Source: an uncultured Collinsella sp.
GTDB lineage: Bacteria; Actinomycetota; Coriobacteriia; Coriobacteriales; Coriobacteriaceae
NCBI GenBank assembly: GCA_900757705.1
Contig: CAAEOW010000137.1
Span: 1-8,725, forward strand
Direction: 5' to 3'
DNA length: 8,725 bases
Made by a program: the position numbers and the translations under genes. Shown here piece after piece: positions 1 through 5,216 of the stretch. Below the pieces are notes generated by a model, which searched no databases, was not told where the DNA came from, and saw only the letters and a list, made by a program, of their open reading frames with translations. Within the stretch, counting starts at the first letter, position 1. Every line of letters starts with the position of its first letter.

Positions 1-6
1 CATGCA

Positions 7-35
7 TTGTAGCAGTCAAAGTGCGTTAAGATACT
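7..35 (+). promoter_or_regulatory. Candidate guaB promoter (weak match)
   Basis: A TTGTAG box at 7-12 lies 17 bases before GATACT at 30-35. The first three -35 bases and four of six -10 bases match the sigma-70 consensus. Transcription would start near 42, giving a leader of about 70 nt before guaB. The match is modest and the left edge of the window hides further upstream sequence, so the true promoter could lie elsewhere. Confidence 0.3.
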
Positions 36-44
36 TCCCCAGTA

Positions 45-96
45 TTGGGCGCCCAAGGTTGGGCTGGGTCCTACGAGGCCTGCAGCCGACCGGTCG
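45..96 (+). promoter_or_regulatory. Foldable leader segment upstream of guaB
   Basis: This stretch is dense in short inverted repeats. TTGGGCGCCCAA at 45-56 is a perfect 12-base palindrome. It overlaps a competing repeat, CCCAA/TTGGG, at 52-63. An irregular hairpin spans 62-87, with pairs 62-66/83-87, 67-68/79-80 and 70-72/76-78 around an ACG loop. CGACCGGTCG at 87-96 is a perfect palindrome just before the ribosome binding site. It could be leader RNA structure or protein operators; I recognise no known riboswitch. Confidence 0.3.
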
Positions 97-101
97 CATG
101 G

Positions 102-114
102 AAAAAGGAGAAAC
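102..114 (+). promoter_or_regulatory. guaB ribosome binding site
   Basis: A purine run ending in AAGGAG (105-110) sits four bases before the ATG at 115. This strong Shine-Dalgarno match fixes the guaB start. A nearer-upstream ATG at 98 is in another frame and has no such site. Confidence 0.8.
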
Positions 115-1626
115 ATGGCTACGTTCTTTCCCGGTGAGTCCCACACGTTTTCGGAGTATCTGCTGGTCCCTGGTTACTCGTCCTCGCAGTGCATCCCCAA
201 CAACGTCTCTCTTAAGACGCCGCTAACCCGCTTCAAGCGCGGTGAGAAGCCGGCAATCACCCTGAACATCCCCATGGTTTCCGCCATCATGCAGTCCGTC
301 TCGGGCGTCGACATGGGTGTCGCGCTCGCTACCGAGGGTGGCCTGTCCTTCATTTACGGTTCTCAGACCCCCGAGTCCGAGGCTGCTATGGTCAAGGCCG
401 TTAAGGATCACAAGGCCGGCTTTGTTCAGTCCGATTCCACGCTGACCCCCGACATGACCATGGAGCAGGTCATCGAGCTCAAGGAGAAGACCGGCCACTC
501 CACCATGCCGGTCACCGACGACGGCACTCCCAAGGGCAAGCTCCTGGGTATCGTCACCAGCCGTGACTATCGCCCCAGCCGCGATGACCACCAGAAGAAG
601 GTTTCCGAGTTCATGACCCCGCGTGAGCAGCTCATCGTGGGCGACAAGAACATCAGCCTCAAGGTTGCCAACGACGTCATCTGGGATAACAAGCTCAACG
701 CCCTGCCCATCGTCGACGACTACGATCACCTGATGGGCATCGTTTTCCGCAAGGACTACGACAGCCACAAGACTAACCCCAACGAGCTGCTCGACGGCGA
801 TAAGCGCTACATGGTCGGCGCCGGCATCAACACCCGCGACTATGCCGAGCGCGTGCCGCTGCTTATCGAGGCCGGTGCCGACGTCCTGTGCATTGACTCT
901 TCCGAGGGCTTCAGCGAGTGGCAGAAGCGCACTATCGAGTGGATCCGCGCCAACTACGGCGAAGATGTCAAGGTCGGTGCCGGTAACGTCGTCGACGCCG
1001 AGGGCTTCCGCTTTTTGGCCGACTGCGGTGCTGACTTCATCAAGGTCGGTATCGGCGGCGGTTCTATCTGCATCACCCGCGAGACCAAGGGTATCGGTCG
1101 TGGCCAGGCCACCGCGCTGATCGACGTCTGCCGCGCCCGTGACGAGTACTACGAGGAGACCGGTGTTTACGTGCCCGTGTGCTCCGACGGCGGTATCGTA
1201 TACGACTACCACATGACGCTCGCCCTTGCTATGGGTGCCGACTTTATGATGCTGGGTCGCTACTTCGCCCGCTTCGATGAGAGCCCGACCGAGCGCGTCA
1301 ACGTCAACGGCCAGTACATGAAGGAGTACTGGGGCGAGGGTTCTGCGCGTGCCCGCAACTGGCAGCGCTACGACCTGGGCGGCGCGGCGAAGCTCAGCTT
1401 CGTCGAGGGCGTCGATTCCTACGTTCCCTATGCCGGTTCCCTCAAGGACGGCGTGGGCGGCACGCTCTACAAGGTCAAGTCCACGATGTGCAACTGCGGC
1501 GCCCTCTCGATCCCCGAGCTCCAGGAAAAGGCACGCCTGACCCTGGTCAGCTCCACCTCCATCGTCGAAGGCGGCGCCCACGACGTTGTCGTGAAAGACT
1601 CTCAGCAGTCTGTGTCTTATCGATAG
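115..1626 (+). CDS. guaB: IMP dehydrogenase with CBS (Bateman) domain
   Basis: The 503-residue product oxidises IMP to XMP with NAD+, the committed step of guanine nucleotide synthesis in the cytosol. The TIM-barrel halves (about 1-100 and 230-500) flank two CBS repeats at about 105-220, including the LPIVDD and GIVTSRDY segments. Seen directly: substrate-site DSSEGFSEW at 261-269, the catalytic loop GGGSICITR with the nucleophile Cys319 and Thr321, phosphate-site CSDGG at 356-360, and the mobile flap with Arg418-Tyr419 in NWQRY. Length is normal for the family. The loop and the GRYFARFDES segment (381-390) differ from the textbook GPGSICTTR and GSLLAG-type sequences; this matches a divergent IMPDH group that I recall from Clostridia and Coriobacteriia. 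It stands alone, with its own ribosome binding site and terminator. Assignment is firm; subgroup placement is from memory. Confidence 0.95.
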   Translation: MATFFPGESHTFSEYLLVPGYSSSQCIPNNVSLKTPLTRFKRGEKPAITLNIPMVSAIMQSVSGVDMGVALATEGGLSFIYGSQTPESEAAMVKAVKDHKAGFVQSDSTLTPDMTMEQVIELKEKTGHSTMPVTDDGTPKGKLLGIVTSRDYRPSRDDHQKKVSEFMTPREQLIVGDKNISLKVANDVIWDNKLNALPIVDDYDHLMGIVFRKDYDSHKTNPNELLDGDKRYMVGAGINTRDYAERVPLLIEAGADVLCIDSSEGFSEWQKRTIEWIRANYGEDVKVGAGNVVDAEGFRFLADCGADFIKVGIGGGSICITRETKGIGRGQATALIDVCRARDEYYEETGVYVPVCSDGGIVYDYHMTLALAMGADFMMLGRYFARFDESPTERVNVNGQYMKEYWGEGSARARNWQRYDLGGAAKLSFVEGVDSYVPYAGSLKDGVGGTLYKVKSTMCNCGALSIPELQEKARLTLVSSTSIVEGGAHDVVVKDSQQSVSYR

Positions 1627-1645
1627 GATAAGAGCTGCACATAAA

Positions 1646-1660
1646 GGTTGAGTATCAACC
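1646..1660 (+). repeat. Short inverted repeat after guaB
   Basis: GGTTGA and TCAACC form a perfect 6-bp stem around a GTA loop, 20 bases past the guaB stop and just before the main terminator. No U-run follows, so it is not itself a terminator. It may be a small 3' mRNA hairpin or chance. Confidence 0.35.
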
Positions 1661-1674
1661 ACGTTATTTAGATA

Positions 1675-1718
1675 AAGCGAGATGCCTGCAAGTCGCAGGC
1701 ATCTCGCTTGTTGTATTT
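1675..1718 (+). terminator. Intrinsic terminator of guaB
   Basis: A perfect 15-bp stem (1675-1689 with 1695-1709) closes the five-base loop AAGTC and is followed by the T-rich run TTGTTGTATTT. It lies 48 bases past the guaB stop, so guaB appears to end its transcript here rather than run into leuS. The stem starts and ends in AA/TT pairs, but the opposite side is only moderately T-rich, so termination from the other strand would be weaker. Confidence 0.85.
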
Positions 1719-1726
1719 GCTATCAT
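1718..1726 (+). promoter_or_regulatory. Candidate extended -10 promoter for leuS
   Basis: TGCTATCAT (TG at 1718-1719, TATCAT at 1721-1726) matches the extended -10 form TGnTATAAT with one mismatch. No good -35 box is present; that position falls inside the 3' arm of the guaB terminator. Transcription would begin near 1733, placing the long leader hairpin almost at the 5' end of the leuS mRNA. Confidence 0.45.
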
Positions 1727-1743
1727 CAGTCAAGTTAACCTTA

Positions 1744-1862
1744 GGGTCGGGCGGCTTAGCTTTGTTCGCTACAAGTTCCGCACGCAAAGAAGAGCACTTA
1801 ATGTGCTCTTCGTCTTGCGCAGGACTGTCCGCAGTAGCGAATAAAGCTAAGCCGACCGACCC
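1744..1862 (+). promoter_or_regulatory. Long rod-like inverted-repeat leader of leuS
   Basis: The arms 1744-1772 and 1834-1862 pair over 29 positions: 27 Watson-Crick pairs, one G-U pair (1764/1842) and one mismatch (1751/1855). The enclosed 61 bases also fold: 1774-1779 with 1822-1826 (one bulge), 1783-1787 with 1815-1819, and a perfect 9-bp hairpin 1789-1797/1803-1811 with loop TTAAT. The whole 119 nt can be one long irregular hairpin. No T-run follows, so it is not a terminator, and the leuS ribosome binding site lies outside it, 12 bases downstream. It lacks the T-box signature expected of many aminoacyl-tRNA synthetase leaders. It could be a cis-regulatory or mRNA-stabilising leader, or a small non-autonomous repeat element; no clear target-site duplication is visible. 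Confidence 0.6.
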
Positions 1863-1873
1863 CATTAAAGATT

Positions 1874-1885
1874 AAAGGAGCTGAT
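1874..1885 (+). promoter_or_regulatory. leuS ribosome binding site
   Basis: AAAGGAG at 1874-1880 lies five bases before the ATG at 1886, a near-ideal Shine-Dalgarno site that sets the leuS start. It lies outside the long leader hairpin and so should stay accessible when that folds. Confidence 0.8.
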
Positions 1886-4462
1886 ATGTGCGATTGCACA
1901 GATCATAAGGATGAGATCCCTGCCTACGACGCGCAGGCCATTGAGTCCAAGTGGATGAAGGCCTGGGAGGACTCCAACCTCTTTGCCGTCGACACCGACG
2001 CCAGCAAGCCCAAGAAGTACGTGCTCGAGATGTTCCCGTATCCGTCGGGCGACCTGCACATGGGCCACGCGCGCAACTATACCATCGGCGATGCCATGGC
2101 CCGTCAGGCCCGCATGCGCGGCTACGATGTGCTGCACCCCATCGGCTTTGACGCCTTTGGCCTGCCTGCCGAGAACGCCGCCATCAAGCACAACACGCAG
2201 GCTGCCGCCTGGACGTATAAGAACATGGACCAGGCTCTCGCCACGATGAAGCGCATGGGCTTCTCCTACGATCTGGATCGCATGGTCAAGACCTGCAGTC
2301 CCGATTATTACCGTTGGGGTCAGTGGATCTTTGAGAAGTTGTGGGAAAAGGGCCTGGTCTACCGTAAGAAGAACCCGGTCAACTGGTGTCCCACTTGTAA
2401 GACCGTTCTGGCCAACGAGCAGGTCACCGAGGGTAAGTGCTGGCGCTGCGGCACCGAGCCCGAGAAGCGCGACCTGGAGCAGTGGTACTTCAAGATTACC
2501 GATTACTCCCAGGAGCTGCTCGACGACCTGGAGAAGCTCCCCGGCTGGCCCGAGCGCGTCAAGCAGATGCAGGCCAACTGGATCGGTCGTTCCGAGGGCG
2601 CCGAGGTCGACTTTACCCTGTGCGACCAGGATGGCGAGCCCATCGAGGGCGACGAGGGTAAGATCACCGTCTTCACCACGCGAGCCGACACGCTCTTCGG
2701 TGTCTCCTTCTTTGTCCTGGCTCCCGAGTACGCGCGTCTGCACGAGCTCGTCGAGGGTACGGAGTACGAGGAGGCCGTGACCAAGATCGTCGAGGACTCC
2801 AAGCATATCTCCGCCGTCGAGCGTGCCCAGGGCACCCTCGAGAAGCACGGTGCCTTTACCGGCCGCTACGTGGTGAACCCGGTCAACGGCGAGAAGGTCC
2901 CCGTGTGGGTTGCCGACTACGTCGTGGCCGACTACGGCACCGGCGCCGTCATGGCCGTTCCCTGCGGCGACCAGCGCGACTTTGAGTTCGCCCGCAAGTA
3001 CGACCTGCCTATCGTGCCGATCATCCTGGACGATGAGGATCGCGCTGCCGTCGAGGCTAGCGGCGAGACCATCGACACCTTCCATGCCGAGAACGTCGAC
3101 TGGGATTGCGCCCACGCTGCCGAGGGCACGCTCGTCCAGTCGGGCAAGTACACCGGCATGCGCGGCGGCAAGCACTCTGAGGGCGAGGCTGCCATCGTGG
3201 CCGACCTCGAGGCCATGGGCTGCGGCCGTCGCAAGGTCGAGTTCCGCCTGCGCGACTGGCTCATCAGCCGTCAGCGTTACTGGGGCAACCCCATCCCGGC
3301 CATCCACTGCGAGCACTGCGGCATCGTGCCCGTGCCCGAGGACCAGCTGCCGGTGACGCTGCCCGAGAACCTGGACCTGGGTGCCGGCGAGACCCTCGCC
3401 GAGTGCAAGGAGTTCTACGAGACCACCTGCCCGGTCTGTGGTCGCCCGGCCAAGCGCGAGACCGATACCATGGACACCTTCACCTGCTCCAGCTGGTATT
3501 ACCTGCGCTATGCCGACCCGCACAACACCGAGCTGCCCTTCTCCCGTGAGGCCGCCGATCGTTGGATGCCCGTCGATAACTACATCGGCGGCATCGAGCA
3601 CGCTATTCTGCACCTGCTCTACAGCCGCTTCTTTACCAAGGCGCTTCGCGACCTGGGCCTGCTGAGTGTGGACGAGCCCTTCACTAACCTGCTGTGCCAG
3701 GGTATGGTCAAGGACGAGAACGGCGACACCATGTCCAAGTCCAAGGGCAATGTCGTGCCCCCGAGCTCGGTCATCGAGCCCTACGGCGCCGACACCATGC
3801 GTCTGGCGATCCTGTTTATCGCCCCGCCCGAGAAGGATTTCGACTGGGACCCCAAGGCCGTTGAGGGCGCCAACCGCTTCATCAAGCGCGCCTGGCGTAT
3901 CGTTTGGCAGCTCGTCCAGTCCGGCGACGCCAGCGTGGCTTTCGACAAGTCAGCGCTCGACGAGGTTGCGATGAAGCTCTATCGCGAGCGTCACCGCACC
4001 ATCGCCAAGTGCACCGAGGACTTCGATCGCGGCCAGTTCAACACCGCCATCTCGGCCGTCATGGAGCTCGTCAACGCGGCGAGCGCCTACCTCAACGCCA
4101 CTGAGGTCGCTTTCCGTGACAAGGCGCTGTGCTACGGCGTGGCTAAGGATATCGTGAGCGTCCTTGCCCCCATCTGCCCGTTCTGGGCCGACGAGCTGTG
4201 GCATGAGGCGCTCGGCTGCGAGGGCAATGCCTACACCGCCGCCTGGCCCGAGTTCGACTTGGCCGAGTCCATCGAGAACACGGTGCAGATCGTCGTCCAG
4301 GTGCTCGGCAAGGTCCGTGGCCGCATCGACGTCGCCCGCGACGCCTCCAACGAGGAGATGCAGGCTGCCGCCGAGGCCGCCGTCGCCAAGTGGACCGAGG
4401 GTAAGACCGTTGTCAAGGCCATCTGCGTACCCGGCAAGCTGGTCAACCTAGTGGTTAAGTAA
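1886..4462 (+). CDS. leuS: Leucyl-tRNA synthetase
   Basis: The 858-residue class I synthetase charges tRNA-Leu with leucine using ATP. The Rossmann-fold signature is HMGH at 58-61 (within PYPSGDLHMGH) and the KMSKS loop reads TMSKS at 615-619. The CP1 editing domain, which hydrolyses mischarged tRNA, covers roughly 240-430. It contains the threonine-rich TTRADT (264-269) and GTGAVMAVP followed by CGDQRD (360-365), whose Asp362 aligns with the editing aspartate by a constant offset from the E. coli enzyme. Two four-cysteine zinc sites are visible: Cys168/171/185/188 and Cys475/478/515/518. The helical anticodon-binding domain follows about residue 660. Length is normal for bacterial LeuRS. The usual His before the editing Asp is Gly361 here. 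The gene has its own leader and terminator and appears monocistronic. Confidence 0.97.
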   Translation: MCDCTDHKDEIPAYDAQAIESKWMKAWEDSNLFAVDTDASKPKKYVLEMFPYPSGDLHMGHARNYTIGDAMARQARMRGYDVLHPIGFDAFGLPAENAAIKHNTQAAAWTYKNMDQALATMKRMGFSYDLDRMVKTCSPDYYRWGQWIFEKLWEKGLVYRKKNPVNWCPTCKTVLANEQVTEGKCWRCGTEPEKRDLEQWYFKITDYSQELLDDLEKLPGWPERVKQMQANWIGRSEGAEVDFTLCDQDGEPIEGDEGKITVFTTRADTLFGVSFFVLAPEYARLHELVEGTEYEEAVTKIVEDSKHISAVERAQGTLEKHGAFTGRYVVNPVNGEKVPVWVADYVVADYGTGAVMAVPCGDQRDFEFARKYDLPIVPIILDDEDRAAVEASGETIDTFHAENVDWDCAHAAEGTLVQSGKYTGMRGGKHSEGEAAIVADLEAMGCGRRKVEFRLRDWLISRQRYWGNPIPAIHCEHCGIVPVPEDQLPVTLPENLDLGAGETLAECKEFYETTCPVCGRPAKRETDTMDTFTCSSWYYLRYADPHNTELPFSREAADRWMPVDNYIGGIEHAILHLLYSRFFTKALRDLGLLSVDEPFTNLLCQGMVKDENGDTMSKSKGNVVPPSSVIEPYGADTMRLAILFIAPPEKDFDWDPKAVEGANRFIKRAWRIVWQLVQSGDASVAFDKSALDEVAMKLYRERHRTIAKCTEDFDRGQFNTAISAVMELVNAASAYLNATEVAFRDKALCYGVAKDIVSVLAPICPFWADELWHEALGCEGNAYTAAWPEFDLAESIENTVQIVVQVLGKVRGRIDVARDASNEEMQAAAEAAVAKWTEGKTVVKAICVPGKLVNLVVK

Positions 4463-4484
4463 ACGCCGCACGTATAGCCGGCGT
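4463..4484 (+). repeat. Small inverted repeat after leuS stop
   Basis: ACGCCG (4463-4468) pairs with CGGCGT (4479-4484) around a 10-base loop, starting on the last base of the leuS stop region. It precedes the main terminator hairpin and has no T-run. Function is unclear. Confidence 0.3.
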
Positions 4485-4486
4485 GT

Positions 4487-4533
4487 AAAAGACGAGGGAC
4501 GATCCGGCTGGATCGCCCCTCGTTTTGTTTTGT
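4487..4533 (+). terminator. Intrinsic terminator of leuS
   Basis: The stem 4492-4505/4510-4523 has 13 pairs with one A-C mismatch (4499/4516) around a GGCT loop. It is followed by TTTTGTTTTGT and preceded by AAAAG, so the core stem can extend by a few A-T pairs. It lies 29 bases past the leuS stop. It separates leuS from the rimP operon. Confidence 0.88.
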
Positions 4534-4613
4534 CTGCTCGCGGCGCCCGCGGTCAATTGTTCTATTCTTGTGGAGATGCTGTGGGCGCGCTGACCTGCGA
4601 GTTTCTGTTGTGC

Positions 4614-4642
4614 TTGCACGTTTTCGCAGGTATTGGTATAGT
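4614..4642 (+). promoter_or_regulatory. Promoter of the rimP-nusA-infB operon
   Basis: TTGCAC (4614-4619) is followed after 17 bases by TATAGT (4637-4642), which matches five of six -10 bases and carries an upstream TG (4634-4635), making an extended -10. Transcription should start near 4649-4651. The resulting leader of about 70 nt contains an intrinsic terminator before rimP. The 80 bases between the leuS terminator and this promoter (4534-4613) hold only a small GC-rich inverted repeat at 4539-4551. Confidence 0.65.
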
Positions 4643-4666
4643 TTGCTTGCAAATGAAGTTGTAATT

Positions 4667-4700
4667 GAAAGAAGTGGGGTTTCGGCCCCGCTTCTTTTTT
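4667..4700 (+). terminator. Premature terminator (attenuator) in the rimP leader
   Basis: A 12-bp stem, 4668-4679 with 4686-4697 (one G-U pair at 4675/4690), closes the loop TTTCGG and ends in an unbroken T-run up to 4700. It lies downstream of the operon promoter and only nine bases before the rimP ribosome binding site, so transcripts must read through it to reach rimP, nusA and infB. Premature terminators in rimP/ylxS leaders are known elsewhere, and in Bacillus subtilis NusA has been reported to stimulate termination in its own operon leader. Autogenous control by NusA is therefore a reasonable inference here. An alternative is that it ends stray upstream transcription, but the leuS terminator already does that. 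Confidence 0.8.
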
Positions 4701-4708
4701 GTATGGAT

Positions 4709-4720
4709 GGAGGTGCCGCA
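4709..4720 (+). promoter_or_regulatory. rimP ribosome binding site
   Basis: GGAGGT at 4709-4714 is a full-strength Shine-Dalgarno site six bases before ATG 4721. It decides between the in-frame ATG codons at 4703 and 4721 in favour of the second, because the site overlaps the codons just after the first. Confidence 0.8.
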
Positions 4721-5215
4721 ATGGTCAAGACCAAGACCGAGCAGGCGATCATCGACGCGCTCGAGGCCGTTGCTCCCCAGCACGATGTCGACATTGTCGA
4801 CGTTGAGCTCGTGGGTGCCACCAAGGCCCCCTGCGTGCGCGTGCGTATCGAGGGTGCCGAGGGTCAGAGCCTGTCGCTCAATGACGTCACGGCCAACACC
4901 AAGTGGGTCGGCGATGTGATTGAGGAGCTCGACCCTATCTCTTCGAGCTATACGCTTGAGGTGTCGAGCCCGGGCATGGCGCGCCCGCTGCGCCGTCCGC
5001 GCGACTTTGCCCGCTTTGTGGGCGAGAACTGTGAGCTCACCTCCACCGCCTCCGAGGGCCGTCGCAAGTACGCCGGCAAGATTGCGGCTGCGACCGAGAC
5101 CGACGTGACCCTCGAGCTCGAGGACGGCGAGTCCGTCACCCTCGATTTCTCTGATGTTAAAAAGTGCAAGTTGAAGCCCACCTATGACTTCAAGCCCGCG
5201 AAGGAAGGAAAGTAA
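4721..5215 (+). CDS. rimP: Ribosome maturation factor RimP
   Basis: The 164-residue protein helps mature the 30S ribosomal subunit by assisting assembly around the 16S rRNA central pseudoknot. The N-terminal alpha/beta domain covers about 1-88 and ends in the family hallmark YTLEVSSPGMARPL (77-90), followed by RDFARFVG (94-101). A C-terminal Sm-like beta domain follows, with LELEDGESVTLDFSDV at about 131-146, and a short Lys-rich tail. Length is typical of the family. Start 4721 is chosen for its Shine-Dalgarno site; a longer in-frame opening back to 4568 would span the promoter and leader terminator and is not credible. The gene is first in the rimP-nusA-infB operon and its stop lies one base before the nusA ATG, indicating translational coupling. 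Confidence 0.95.
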   Translation: MVKTKTEQAIIDALEAVAPQHDVDIVDVELVGATKAPCVRVRIEGAEGQSLSLNDVTANTKWVGDVIEELDPISSSYTLEVSSPGMARPLRRPRDFARFVGENCELTSTASEGRRKYAGKIAAATETDVTLELEDGESVTLDFSDVKKCKLKPTYDFKPAKEGK

Positions 5216-5216
5216 G

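Noticed and set aside
98..226. Small open frame starting at ATG 98 across the guaB start.
   Set aside because: It is out of frame with guaB, has no ribosome binding site and gives a basic, unrecognisable peptide; it is most likely a shadow.
223..1662. Long antisense open frame opposite guaB; similar ones opposite leuS (1865-3613), nusA (5190-6503) and infB (6517-8376).
   Set aside because: Each is in the register where antisense stops need sense codons TTA, CTA or TCA, which these GC-rich genes avoid. The leuS one is broken at a TCA codon near 3950. The translations are low-complexity Val/Leu/Gly/Asp mixes with no family resemblance or ribosome binding sites.
1744..1862. Firm call of a transposable repeat (MITE) at the leuS leader.
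   Set aside because: The arms fit, but no clear target-site duplication flanks them (only a loosely placed TTA on both sides) and copy number cannot be seen from one window. Kept as an alternative only.
1801..1875. A 24-codon open frame inside the leuS leader, ending in the leuS Shine-Dalgarno region, as a possible attenuator leader peptide.
   Set aside because: It has only one leucine codon, no good ribosome binding site and its start lies in the loop of the inner hairpin. There is no terminator downstream for it to control.
1727..1885. T-box riboswitch controlling leuS.
   Set aside because: The conserved AGGGTGGNACCGCG-type antiterminator sequence is absent near the gene and no terminator follows the hairpin. 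AGGGTCGGGCGGC at 1743 is only a partial look-alike and is fully used in the long stem.
4568..4720. N-terminal extension of rimP to an upstream ATG at 4568.
   Set aside because: The extension crosses the operon promoter and the leader terminator, and its residues resemble nothing in RimP. ATG 4721 has a strong Shine-Dalgarno site and the right family length.
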